Shown here: piece by piece, positions 29,162 to 37,601 of the stretch
Layout: the number at the start of each line of letters is the position of its first letter
Numbering within the stretch: the stretch's first letter is position 1
Assembly: GCA_964511625.1 (NCBI GenBank)
Contig: CAZEJG010000002.1
Location: forward strand, 124,001 to 188,000
Source: Pseudohoeflea sp964511625
Lineage (GTDB): Bacteria; Pseudomonadota; Alphaproteobacteria; Rhizobiales; Rhizobiaceae
Length of the DNA stretch: 64,000 nucleotides
Direction: 5' to 3'
The notes under the pieces: generated by a model
The model's database searches: none
Seen by the model: only the letters and a program-made list of their open reading frames with translations
Told to the model about the DNA's origin: nothing
Program-made: the position numbers and the translations under genes

Positions 29162-29427
29162 GCGCGCAGGCGGCTAACGATATCCCAGATGTGGGCCACG
29201 AGGGCCAGCGCCATGCAGGCCAGAACCGGGTAAAAGGCCTCATTCTGAAGGGCGAAGTGCACGGCTGCGATCAGCCACGTGCCCGCCAGAAAATTCGGGA
29301 GGAGCAGACGAAAGCGGGCGCCGGGCGTAGTCGACATCCGGCAGATTACGGCGCATTCGATCCACATGAAGGCGAGCGCCCCGAGCGTCAGCCATCCTGA
29401 CTGGAGCGCCGTGATGATAAGTTTCAT
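29149..29427 (-). CDS. Small membrane protein of unknown function coupled to bchP (orf92)
   Basis: I do not recognise a family. The 92-residue protein has three predicted membrane segments (about 8-28, 41-59 and 66-86) with short polar links (CRMSTTPGARFRL; HFALQNEAF). Its ATG overlaps the bchP stop codon by four bases (ATGA), so it is translated from the bchG-MFS-bchP message and its amount should follow BchP. Its 3' end runs 13 bases into the convergent tspO. Place and topology suggest a helper in the membrane steps of pigment esterification or delivery; that is inference. Confidence 0.75.
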   Translation of the reverse strand: MKLIITALQSGWLTLGALAFMWIECAVICRMSTTPGARFRLLLPNFLAGTWLIAAVHFALQNEAFYPVLACMALALVAHIWDIVSRLRAQAG

Positions 29428-30662
29428 CTCGGACCGGTCGCGACCTGGAAGAGTTGCGCCACGTCCTTGAAGAACACCCGGACATGGGCCATCGGCTCGC
29501 GCCGCACCAGCTCCTTGTTGAGGTAGGATTGCCAGGTCAGCCGTTGCACATCCGGATCCCTGCAGAGCGAAACGAACCGCTCGCGGAGACGGTCGCTGCG
29601 ATACCAGAACATCTGCATGATCCCGAGCACCAGAAAGACGCGGCCGTGGTCCTTCATGAACCGCTTCCGGGCCTGTTTGAGCGCGGCAACATTGCCGGTT
29701 GCGAGACAGGTGGCCACTGCTTCGGCGGACAACCGTCCGCTCAGCATGGCGTAATAGATGCCTTCGCCTGATGACGGGGCGACCGTGCCCGCCGCATCGC
29801 CGGCCAGGATCACGTTGCGGCCGTTGTCCCAGCGTCGCATCGGCTTGAGCGGCAAGGGGGCGCCTTCCCGTCGCACCGTGCGCTGGCCGGAAAGCCCCGC
29901 GCGGGCGCGCAATTCGGCGGTGGCGGCGCGCAGGTCATGACCCTTCCTTGCCGATCCGCAGCCTACCGAGGTCTGCGTTCCGTGCGGGAAAACCCAGCCG
30001 TAAAAATCGGGCGATATCCTCCCGTCATAGACGACGTCGCAGGTATCGTGGCTGAAATTTGCTGGATCGGCATCGCCCGGGCTTTCCACGATCTCGTGAT
30101 AGGCGAAGACATATGGTGGTTTGCTGCGAGGCGGGAACATGTGCCGCCGCACCGCGGAGTTTGCGCCGTCCGCGCCGATCACGAAGCGAGCGCGGATTTC
30201 CCGTTCCGTCTTCGCTCCGTCGCTCTCGCTGGCATTCAGCGAGAGGGTGAGCGTGCCGTCTTGAGCCGTGGTCAGGTCCTTGATCTTGCCGGCCATGAAA
30301 ATTGCCCCGGCTTCCGCCGCGCGGTTGCGCAGATAGGGATCGAATGTGGCCCGGTCGACCATGCCGACAAAGCCGATGTCGCCGATCCGCATGTCGACGG
30401 ACTTGCCGGACGGGGCGATCACGCGGGCCGCCTGGGCCTTCGCGACCAGAAGTTTGTCGGGGATCGAGAAATCCTTGATCGCCCGGGGCGGAATGGCGCC
30501 GCCGCAAGGCTTGATACGGTCGTCGGGGTCGACGAGCAGGACGGAATGTCCCGCCCGGGCGAGATATTCCGCGGCCGTTGCGCCACAGGGGCCGCCCCCG
30601 ATGACCGCAACGTCATAGACTGGCGGCGTGTCCGTCCTGTCGGCATGTCTCGCAATCGGCAT
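29424..30662 (-). CDS. bchP: Geranylgeranyl reductase (bacteriochlorophyll)
   Basis: Reduces the geranylgeranyl tail of bacteriochlorophyll in three steps to phytyl, using NADPH and FAD. The 412-residue protein begins with the FAD motif DVAVIGGGPCGATAAEYLARAG (about 17-38). FVIGADGANSAVRRHMFP (about 165-182) and NVILAGDAAGTVAPSSGEGI (about 288-307) are the group conserved motifs. It lies five bases after the PucC-type transporter gene and overlaps orf92. Confidence 0.95.
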   Translation of the reverse strand: MPIARHADRTDTPPVYDVAVIGGGPCGATAAEYLARAGHSVLLVDPDDRIKPCGGAIPPRAIKDFSIPDKLLVAKAQAARVIAPSGKSVDMRIGDIGFVGMVDRATFDPYLRNRAAEAGAIFMAGKIKDLTTAQDGTLTLSLNASESDGAKTEREIRARFVIGADGANSAVRRHMFPPRSKPPYVFAYHEIVESPGDADPANFSHDTCDVVYDGRISPDFYGWVFPHGTQTSVGCGSARKGHDLRAATAELRARAGLSGQRTVRREGAPLPLKPMRRWDNGRNVILAGDAAGTVAPSSGEGIYYAMLSGRLSAEAVATCLATGNVAALKQARKRFMKDHGRVFLVLGIMQMFWYRSDRLRERFVSLCRDPDVQRLTWQSYLNKELVRREPMAHVRVFFKDVAQLFQVATGPR

Positions 30663-30667
30663 GTCTT

Positions 30668-32038
30668 CTACTCCGCGGCTATGGCAGGCAAAACGAGAGT
30701 GGCGTCATGCGCATGGTCGGGCTCTCCTGAGAGGCCGATCCGAAGTGCGATAACCGCCGACACCAGGAACAACGCGGCCTCGAGCACAAAGACGAGCGAA
30801 AAGGCGGAGCCGTCGTCCTGAATGATCCATCTTCCGGCCGTCAGCGCGATCGTTCCGGCGAGGCCTCCGAGGCCGAAGGATACGGCTTGCGCGGCGCCCC
30901 AGACGCCCATCCGCATGCCTTCATTGGCCTGTTTGCCTGCGCCTGCATAGGCCATCATGGTTCCGATGGCCGCGACCGCGAATACGCCGTTCATGAAGCC
31001 GAGAACGAAGATGTTGGCGGCAATGGGCCAGACGGGCGCGAAGGCGGCGGAAACGGCGAGCCCGCCGAGGGCGACGCCGGATCCGATGCAGCCGCACACG
31101 ATGAACGTCTTCATCAGCGCCGGTTTCCGCCGCGCATAGAGGGCGCCAATGATCCCGACCAGCGCCATGCCGCAGAAGACACCCGCATGCTGGACGCCCG
31201 AGAGCTGGGTGGTCTCGCCCGGCGTCATGCCGAAAAGAAGGCCGGCAAAGGGCTCGAGGATCAGGTCCTGAGTGGAGTAAGCCAGCATCGAGAGGAAGAT
31301 GAAGACGGTGAGTAGCCGCGCGGCCGGATCGCTCCAGACCTCCCGCGCGCTTTCGCGAAAATTGCCGGCGCTTTCCCGGTTCCGATTGCCGACCGGGGTC
31401 GGTCGGCGCTCGAGCCTGCCGATGGCACAGGCGGAGATGGTCAGCACCACAAGGCCCGTGATGGCAGTGACGACGACCAGCCGGGCGTGCGAGTAGGGCT
31501 CGAGACTGATGCCTGTGACGATCGAGGTCACGACGATGCCGGCAATCATCATCAGCCAGGTGATCGTCGCAGCGGATGCCCTGCGCTCGGGCGCAATCTT
31601 GGTTGCGATCAGCGCGAGGAGCGAGGTGCCGCTTGCGCCGACGCCTATGCCGATGAGGGTGTAGGCGACGAGTGCCGCGATCAGCCCGGCGGCGAAGCTC
31701 ATCTCGAAGAGAAAAGTCGTTGCGGCCGCCGCGGTGCCGCTGATGGCGAGAAGTGCCAGCCCGCCGATGATCCAGCGCGTGCGGGAACTGCCGATGTCCG
31801 AGCGGTGCCCCCAGAGCGGTCGGGAAATCTGCACGCCGTAATGCAGGCCGACGAGCAGTCCGGGGATGATGGCCGGAAGCGCGAGCTCGACGACCATGAC
31901 GCGGTTGAGCGTCGAATTCGTCAGTACGACGATCGCGCCGAGCGAGGCCTGGATCAGGCCGAGCCGCACGATGGCGAGCCAACCCAGGCCGGCGGGCGCC
32001 CTGACTGTCATTGATGCCGTGTTCGCCTGTCCATCCAT
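30668..32038 (-). CDS. PucC-family MFS protein next to bchP/bchG (ORF428 type)
   Basis: A 456-residue protein with about twelve membrane helices and the PucC/LhaA (BCD-type MFS) signature GLHYGVQISRPLWGHRSD (64-81). This gene regularly sits between bchG and bchP in purple bacteria (ORF428 in Rhodobacter). PucC-family members help assemble LH1 or LH2, perhaps by moving bacteriochlorophyll; the specific role of this one is unsettled. A second family member, lhaA, is at 44.5-46.0 kb. It lies 19 bases after bchG and five before bchP. Confidence 0.9.
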   Translation of the reverse strand: MDGQANTASMTVRAPAGLGWLAIVRLGLIQASLGAIVVLTNSTLNRVMVVELALPAIIPGLLVGLHYGVQISRPLWGHRSDIGSSRTRWIIGGLALLAISGTAAAATTFLFEMSFAAGLIAALVAYTLIGIGVGASGTSLLALIATKIAPERRASAATITWLMMIAGIVVTSIVTGISLEPYSHARLVVVTAITGLVVLTISACAIGRLERRPTPVGNRNRESAGNFRESAREVWSDPAARLLTVFIFLSMLAYSTQDLILEPFAGLLFGMTPGETTQLSGVQHAGVFCGMALVGIIGALYARRKPALMKTFIVCGCIGSGVALGGLAVSAAFAPVWPIAANIFVLGFMNGVFAVAAIGTMMAYAGAGKQANEGMRMGVWGAAQAVSFGLGGLAGTIALTAGRWIIQDDGSAFSLVFVLEAALFLVSAVIALRIGLSGEPDHAHDATLVLPAIAAE

Positions 32039-32057
32039 GCGAGGCTCCAGATCAATC

Positions 32058-32969
32058 CTATCCGGCCGCGGCTGCGAGAAGGCGCAGGCCGAAGGCGGTG
32101 ATCATCATTCCGGATACGTAAAGGCCGACCCCGATGGCCGAGTACCAGACGGCGAAGCGGCGGGGATCGGCGAGAAAACGCGTCATGCAGACAAGCTGCA
32201 GCAGCAGGATCGTCGCCACCGCGGCGGCAAAGTAGGGCAGGCCCTGAACGAAGAGGATGGCGACGACACCCGCCTGGGCCGCGGCCATGATCGCGCAGGC
32301 GATCAGGGCAGCCCCGCGGACCCCGTGCAGCACGGGAAGGGTTCGAATGCCCATCTCCCGGTCGCCGGTGATCGCCTTGAAGTCGTTGAGCGTCAGGATG
32401 CCGTGGGCGCCGATGCCATACAGCACGGCGATCATCAGGGACGGTGTCGAAGGCGCGATACCGGTCACCGCAACCGCGGCGGTCAGCCAGGGCAGCGTCT
32501 CGTAGCTGAAGCCCACCACGCCGTTGCCGATCCAGCCGTTGAGCTTGAAACGAAACGGCGGCGCGCTGTAGCCCCAGGCAAAGGCGAGGCCGACCACGGC
32601 CGCCGAGAAGATGAGGGGGCCAAATAGCCAGGCGGCGACAAGGGACAAAACCGACATCGCGAGGGCGATGTTGAGCCCCCATTGTCCCGGCATGCGGCCG
32701 GAAGGGATGACGCGGTCGGGTTCGTTGATGGCGTCGACTTCGCGGTCGAACCAGTCATTGACGGCCTGACTGGTGCCGCACAACAAAGGACCCGCCAGAA
32801 TGACGCCGAGGATGACGAAGCCGATGCGACCGTCGAGATCCTGGCCTGTGGCGATGGCGCCGCAGGCATAGGCCCACATGGGCGGAAACCACGTGACGGG
32901 CTTGAGCAGGGCGATGACAGCGTCCGGCTTCGGCCAGTTTGCACGCGGTTGTTGGCGAGCGATCTCCAT
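32058..32969 (-). CDS. bchG: Bacteriochlorophyll synthase
   Basis: A UbiA-type prenyltransferase of 303 residues with about nine helices that joins geranylgeranyl diphosphate to bacteriochlorophyllide a. The first Asp-rich motif NDWFDREVDAINEPDRVIPSG is at 71-91 (key residues Asn71, Asp72, Asp75, Asp79). LKPVTWFPPMWAYACG (22-37) is typical of BchG. I start at ATG 32969; another ATG three codons upstream is possible, and neither has a strong ribosome binding site. A TGT-N12-ACA site lies 31 bases upstream. In Rhodobacter bchJ and bchE follow on the upstream side; here ppsR does. Confidence 0.94.
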   Translation of the reverse strand: MEIARQQPRANWPKPDAVIALLKPVTWFPPMWAYACGAIATGQDLDGRIGFVILGVILAGPLLCGTSQAVNDWFDREVDAINEPDRVIPSGRMPGQWGLNIALAMSVLSLVAAWLFGPLIFSAAVVGLAFAWGYSAPPFRFKLNGWIGNGVVGFSYETLPWLTAAVAVTGIAPSTPSLMIAVLYGIGAHGILTLNDFKAITGDREMGIRTLPVLHGVRGAALIACAIMAAAQAGVVAILFVQGLPYFAAAVATILLLQLVCMTRFLADPRRFAVWYSAIGVGLYVSGMMITAFGLRLLAAAAG

Positions 32970-32999
32970 GACGGGCATGCTAGGCGTGACCCCGAAAAG

Positions 33000-33017
33000 T
33001 GTCAACTTTATTTGACA
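33000..33017. promoter_or_regulatory. Putative PpsR/CrtJ operator of the bchG operon
   Basis: TGTCAACTTTATTTGACA fits TGT-N12-ACA and forms a dyad extended to TGTCAA/TTGACA with one mismatch in the centre. It is 31 bases upstream of bchG, where it would cover the core promoter. Confidence 0.8.
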
Positions 33018-33099
33018 CTTTCTGGAAAGGCATGCGACCGGAATCGGTAAGGCATGCGCCCACCCAGGGTAGGGCGGTTCCGAGCGATGCGAGCCGGAA

Positions 33100-34536
33100 T
33101 CAGCTGGTGGGGGTGTAGTTTTCCAGACCGTGTCGCCGGAGCTTGATGTAGAGGCTCTGGCGGGACAGGCCGAGCATTTCGGCGGCACTCGCACGGTTGT
33201 TGTTGGTCTGGTCGAGCGCGGCCTCGATACAGATCTTTTCGACGACGTCGAGCGATTCACGGATCAGTTGCTTGAGCGGAACCTTGCCGACCAGGCTGGC
33301 AAAACCTTCCGCCTGTTCCTGGGTCGCGGGCGGCTGCAGCGCCAGCTTTTCAGGAGACGTCGCGACCGGGATCAGCAAGAGCTGGACCGTCTGCGCCTTT
33401 TCGTTGAAACGGCCGGACAGGGAGACATTTCGTGTCTCGCCCAGCCAGTCGGTAACCGCGGAGGCGAAGCCGCTGATCATCTTCTCGTTGACGATACGAG
33501 CAAGAAGAACATTGAACTCGACGGCCGATTTTCCGAGCCAGTTTGATGCGCTGCGACCCAGCACCTGGTGCTGTGTGGGAGCGTGGATCTGATCGAGAAA
33601 CAGGGTGTTGGCCGACTTGATAATGCCGCCGGTGTCGGTCACGACAGCGGCTTCCGGCAGTCCCTCCAGATCAATATCACCACTTTCGGGATGCCCGCTT
33701 GTGCGCGGCGCGGCCTGCTCGGCGTTGATGTTTTCGCGCAAGGTGATGATCAGGTTGGTCGAGCCGTTTTCGCGATAGGCGCGCAGATTGGCATCGACGA
33801 CGGTTCCACTCGCGCTCTGCAACCCCGTGACTGCGACGGGTTCGCCACTGTGGCGGGCTTCGCCCATGGCGTCGCCGAACCTGTCGCGATCCTGCTTCTT
33901 GAGGAGATCACGGACCGGTTTTCCCGAGAGATTGCTCCTGTTGGCGGCCACAAGCGAGAGCGCCGCCGGATTGGCCTCGAGAACGGTCCGCCGCTCGCCA
34001 TCGACGATCAGATAGGCCTCTTCCGACATCTTGAACAAGGTTCGGTAGCGGGCTTCGGCCTGACGGAGTTCGCGGTAATCGGCCTCCATGGCGATCTGCG
34101 CTTCGACAAGACGCTGCTGGTCCTGCATCTGCTGGCGCATTTCGCGTCCGACCACGATGGTGAACGGAAAGCCCGATACGGTGCCTGCGCTGTAGGCCAC
34201 CGGGAGATCGGGGAGGCCGCCGGCGGAATGGTTGACCTGATAGCCGCGTTTGGGACGCGCCTTGTCGCTGGGCGCCAGAAGCGCGTCGATTTTCGGGATC
34301 GATTCGACGGTGACGCAATCGCGCAGCTTGGTGCCGACGCTGGCGGTCAGGCCATAGGCATCGAGTTCGGGATTCCGGTGATGGGCTTCCCTGATGACAC
34401 CGTTTTCGTCGACCAGGAACACAATGTCCGCGCCGAGCCCGACAAGGGCCGTCAGTGCATCTGTTCCGACTGTCTCAAGCAAATCAAACCCGATCTCGAT
34501 ATTCTGCCGAAAGCCATATGTCGATTGAGCGTTCAT
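33100..34536 (-). CDS. ppsR: Photosynthesis repressor PpsR/CrtJ
   Basis: The 478-residue master repressor of photosynthesis genes under oxygen. An N-terminal PAS-like domain (about 25-135) is followed by a coiled linker (about 135-165), two PAS domains (about 160-275 and 285-400) and a Fis-type helix-turn-helix at the end (NNRASAAEMLGLSRQSLYIKL, 446-466). It should bind the TGT-N12-ACA sites in this window. The only cysteines are Cys74 in the first domain and Cys436 next to the helix-turn-helix; the mid-protein cysteine of the Rhodobacter redox pair is missing. It overlaps aerR by four bases. Confidence 0.96.
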   Translation of the reverse strand: MNAQSTYGFRQNIEIGFDLLETVGTDALTALVGLGADIVFLVDENGVIREAHHRNPELDAYGLTASVGTKLRDCVTVESIPKIDALLAPSDKARPKRGYQVNHSAGGLPDLPVAYSAGTVSGFPFTIVVGREMRQQMQDQQRLVEAQIAMEADYRELRQAEARYRTLFKMSEEAYLIVDGERRTVLEANPAALSLVAANRSNLSGKPVRDLLKKQDRDRFGDAMGEARHSGEPVAVTGLQSASGTVVDANLRAYRENGSTNLIITLRENINAEQAAPRTSGHPESGDIDLEGLPEAAVVTDTGGIIKSANTLFLDQIHAPTQHQVLGRSASNWLGKSAVEFNVLLARIVNEKMISGFASAVTDWLGETRNVSLSGRFNEKAQTVQLLLIPVATSPEKLALQPPATQEQAEGFASLVGKVPLKQLIRESLDVVEKICIEAALDQTNNNRASAAEMLGLSRQSLYIKLRRHGLENYTPTS

Positions 34537-35519
34537 CGTCTGGGCCGATCGAACCTCGGGATGACATTTTCGGACCCATCATGTCTTGGTGTTCCGAAAC
34601 CAGCAGACTTGTTACGACTGTAATAGTTCTGGGAAATGCTGACCGCTGAATACGCGCTGTCGCAGAGGCAGGCAATCCCCAAATCCGTAAGGAAATCAAC
34701 AAAATCGAGGGCCGCCACGCCGCCTGCAATTATAGGGGGTGTTTTGTCTTTAGAACACAACCTTACTTCCCGGATCAGATGGCTGATATCAGGCTGGAGC
34801 CGCATGTTGCTCCACCCGATACACACGACGTCGGCGCGGCCCAGTCGTCGGGCGAAGATTTCGGTATCGAGGGTCTCCTGGAGAAGGACCTCCTGATGCC
34901 ATCCTATGGTCTGGAACAAGGCGCCAATGAGGTGGGACATCAAGGTGTGCTGTTCGCCGCGCGGCACGACGATCGCGGCGAAAGGCGCATCGCCGGCGAG
35001 ATGCTGTCGCGACGCCTCCATCGTCAGGGCCTGGGCGATATCCTGGAGCCGGGCGCAGGCGATAGACACGTCGATGAAACTGGCGCTGTCGTCCGTCCAG
35101 CGCTTTCCGAGCTGTCGTGCGACGGCCTCGATGAAGAGGACCTTTTCCGCCGTGCGCAGCGAATTCGGGGTCTGTGCTTCAGACGGCCGGCGCGTCGGGA
35201 CTCTTCGGGCGAGGAAATCGAGAAGCTCCTGGATAGGCGTTCGGGGATCGGAGACGCGCCCCTGGAATTCACCAATCAGACCCGTATAGCGCAGATCCGC
35301 TTCCAGGTTGTCGTCAAGCAGGCCGGAGAGTTGTTCTGCGGTCATGGCGGCAACGGGTCCGTTTATGAGCCTGAACAACCGAGCTCGATCACCTCGGTTG
35401 AGCCCTTTCGCTCTTAGCACTTGTGGGTGCGGAGTGACAAAGGTTTTCGGGCCGTCCGTTTCAGCCCGGTACCTGTCGATGGCGTCCATGGCCATCTCGT
35501 CTGAACCGTTGATCCTCAC
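34533..35519 (-). CDS. aerR: B12-binding PpsR antirepressor AerR/PpaA
   Basis: The gene directly before ppsR, overlapping it by four bases (ATGA), as in Rhodobacter. AerR/PpaA binds cobalamin in light and modulates PpsR/CrtJ. The 328-residue protein has LGKRWTDDSASFIDVSIACA (about 137-156), the helical part of the SCHIC/B12 domain, then IVVPRGEQHTLMSHLIGALF with the likely cobalamin-contact His191. The HxxG pattern is HTLM here, so the glycine is replaced. I start at GTG 35519 because AAGGGAGG lies nine bases upstream; ATGs at 35495 and 35489 lack this. A further in-frame ATG far upstream has no support. Confidence 0.88.
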   Translation of the reverse strand: MRINGSDEMAMDAIDRYRAETDGPKTFVTPHPQVLRAKGLNRGDRARLFRLINGPVAAMTAEQLSGLLDDNLEADLRYTGLIGEFQGRVSDPRTPIQELLDFLARRVPTRRPSEAQTPNSLRTAEKVLFIEAVARQLGKRWTDDSASFIDVSIACARLQDIAQALTMEASRQHLAGDAPFAAIVVPRGEQHTLMSHLIGALFQTIGWHQEVLLQETLDTEIFARRLGRADVVCIGWSNMRLQPDISHLIREVRLCSKDKTPPIIAGGVAALDFVDFLTDLGIACLCDSAYSAVSISQNYYSRNKSAGFGTPRHDGSENVIPRFDRPRR

Positions 35520-35650
35520 GTGGCGCTGCCTCCCTTGGTAAGCGCACAGGGTTCCCGTTCCCGCGTGTGGTATCTCGAATGTGTCGTCGAGCTTCGCACT
35601 CGAAGGCCTGCCTTGACGCCTTTCACCAGCATGCCCATGAACGGGCGATC

Positions 35651-35684
35651 TGTAAATAAGAATGTACGTCAATTTAAGTTGACA
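35651..35684. promoter_or_regulatory. Putative PpsR/CrtJ operator pair upstream of bchF
   Basis: Two imperfect sites overlap by two bases: TGTAAATAAGAATGTACG (35651-35668; TGT-N12-ACG) and CGTCAATTTAAGTTGACA (35667-35684; CGT-N12-ACA with a perfect GTCAA-N6-TTGAC dyad). They lie 67-101 bases before the bchF ATG and within the gap shared with divergent aerR. Confidence 0.65.
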
Positions 35685-35751
35685 CTTTTGCGGGGACAGC
35701 GTTACCCTCCGATCCTAACCGGACTCGTTATTGGGTTCGGGGGAGGAACAG

Positions 35752-36297
35752 ATGTCGGTCACGGCGGACAACAAGGCGACGAATGCGCACCTGCTTTACA
35801 CCGAAGAAGAGCGCAAGCGCCGTGACGAGTCCGTCTGGACCCTGGTCCAAGGCATTCTTGCTCCCATCCAGTTCGCGGTCTTCCTGGTCAGTCTCGCGCT
35901 GATCCTCAGGTTCCTTGTCACCGGCAACGGCCTGGCGGCGGCGGAGGTTTCCGTCGTCATCAAGACCCTGACGCTCTACGCGATCATGATCACCGGCTCG
36001 ATCTGGGAAAGGCGCGTCTTCGGCAAGTATCTCTTTGCCCCGGCGTTCTTCTGGGAAGACGTTTTCTCGATCCTGGTCCTGGCCCTGCACACAGCTTATC
36101 TCGCCGCCCTCTATCTGGGATGGCTGACGTCCTCGTCACTCATGCTCCTGGCGCTGGCAGCCTATGCCACCTACGTCATCAATGCCTTCCAGTTCCTGTG
36201 GAAATTGCGACGGGCGCGTCTCGATCATGCCGCCCGGCAGCCGCCTGTTTCGGGTGGCGACAGCTTTCATCTGCTCTCCGCCGAGGTGGGACGATGA
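35752..36297 (+). CDS. bchF: 2-vinyl bacteriochlorophyllide hydratase
   Basis: Adds water to the 3-vinyl group to give 3-hydroxyethyl bacteriochlorophyllide. The 181-residue membrane protein has four hydrophobic segments (about 35-55, 66-83, 93-115, 121-140) and the BchF segments LYTEEERKRRDESVWTLVQG (about 14-33) and GKYLFAPAFFWEDVFS (about 86-101). I start at ATG 35752, which has GGGAGGAACA just upstream; seven extra upstream codons lack support. It is the first gene of the plus-strand superoperon and overlaps bchN by four bases. Confidence 0.95.
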   Translation: MSVTADNKATNAHLLYTEEERKRRDESVWTLVQGILAPIQFAVFLVSLALILRFLVTGNGLAAAEVSVVIKTLTLYAIMITGSIWERRVFGKYLFAPAFFWEDVFSILVLALHTAYLAALYLGWLTSSSLMLLALAAYATYVINAFQFLWKLRRARLDHAARQPPVSGGDSFHLLSAEVGR

Positions 36298-37601
36298 ACC
36301 ATCTCTCTCCCACCGGATGCACCACGTCCCCGACGCTGCGGCAGCGCGGCCAGCGTGAAGTGTTCTGCGGTCTCACCTCCATCATCTGGCTTCACCGCAA
36401 GGTCCAGGACGCCTTCTTCCTGATCGTCGGGTCGCGAACATGCGCGCACCTGATGCAGTCGGCGGCTGGCGTCATGATCTTCTCCGAGCCCCGCTTCGCC
36501 ACCGCGATCATGGAAGAACGCGATCTGGCGGGTGTCGCCGACATGCATGACGAACTCGACCAGGTCGTCGAGAAGCTGCTGCAGCGCCGTCCAGACACCA
36601 AGATGCTGGTGCTGGTGGGATCTTGCCCGTCCGAAGTGATCAAGTTCGATCTCGGCAAGGCGGCAGAGCGGCTCAATCGTGTCTACGCGCCGAAGCACAA
36701 GGTGATCTGCTATTCGGGCAGCGGCATCGAGACCACCTTCACGCAAGGGGAAGACAATTTCGTCAAGGCACTGGTCGAGGAAGCACCGACTGCGGCGCCC
36801 GGAGCGAAGCCCGCGTCCCTGATCGTTGCCGGCTGCCTGCCGGATGTCGTCGAGGACCAGTTCGCCCGTCTCTTCAGCGAACTCGGTCTCGAGGATGTCT
36901 GCTTCCTGCCAGGGCGGACGCATGATGCGGTGCCGGCCATCGGTCCTGAGACGCGCTTCATTCTGGCGCAGCCCTATCTGGGGGCGGCGTCTGCGGCTCT
37001 CGAGGCGCGCGGTGCGACCCGGATCAACTCGATCTTCCCGCTCGGCGAAGAGGGAACGACGGCCTGGCTGAAGGCCATCGCGGATGCCTTCGGCGTTTCC
37101 GAAGAGCGCTTCGACGCCGTGACCGAAGGTCCGCGCATGCGGGCGCGCAATGCCCTGCGTCACTATCTTCCGCTTCTCGTAGGCCGGCGGGTCTTCCTGT
37201 TTCCGGACTCCCAGCTCGAGCCGTCGCTTGCGCGGTTCCTGTTCCGCGAAGCCGGGGCCGAGATCATCGAGGTCGGCAGCCCCTATCTGCATCAGGACCA
37301 TTCCGCCGGCGAACTTTCGCTTCTGCCGCCGGGCGTCATCGTCTCGGAAGGGCAGGATGTCGACCTGCAGATCGACCGCTGCCGGAATGCGGATCCCGAT
37401 CTCATCGTCTGCGGCATGGGTCTTTCCAATCCGTTCGAAGCCGAAGGCTACACGACCAAATGGTCTATCGAATTCGCCTTCACCCCGATCCAGGGTTACG
37501 AGCAGGCCGGTGACCTGGCCGAACTGTTCGCGCGCCCGCTCAAGCGTCGCGCCCTTCTTTCGGGCGCCCCCGCAACCGGGGAGGCGACGCCGTGCAGCTG
37601 A
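36294..37601 (+). CDS. bchN: Light-independent protochlorophyllide reductase subunit N
   Basis: Nitrogenase-like NB component of dark-operative protochlorophyllide oxidoreductase. The 435-residue protein has the three 4Fe-4S cysteines at 25, 50 and 111 (VFCGLTS, SRTCAHLM, VGSCPSE), matching the known 26/51/112 of Rhodobacter. The fourth ligand is an Asp of BchB. The ATG overlaps the bchF stop. With BchB and BchL it reduces ring D of protochlorophyllide using ATP and ferredoxin; this enzyme is oxygen-sensitive and no light-dependent POR gene is seen here. Confidence 0.97.
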   Translation: MNHLSPTGCTTSPTLRQRGQREVFCGLTSIIWLHRKVQDAFFLIVGSRTCAHLMQSAAGVMIFSEPRFATAIMEERDLAGVADMHDELDQVVEKLLQRRPDTKMLVLVGSCPSEVIKFDLGKAAERLNRVYAPKHKVICYSGSGIETTFTQGEDNFVKALVEEAPTAAPGAKPASLIVAGCLPDVVEDQFARLFSELGLEDVCFLPGRTHDAVPAIGPETRFILAQPYLGAASAALEARGATRINSIFPLGEEGTTAWLKAIADAFGVSEERFDAVTEGPRMRARNALRHYLPLLVGRRVFLFPDSQLEPSLARFLFREAGAEIIEVGSPYLHQDHSAGELSLLPPGVIVSEGQDVDLQIDRCRNADPDLIVCGMGLSNPFEAEGYTTKWSIEFAFTPIQGYEQAGDLAELFARPLKRRALLSGAPATGEATPCS

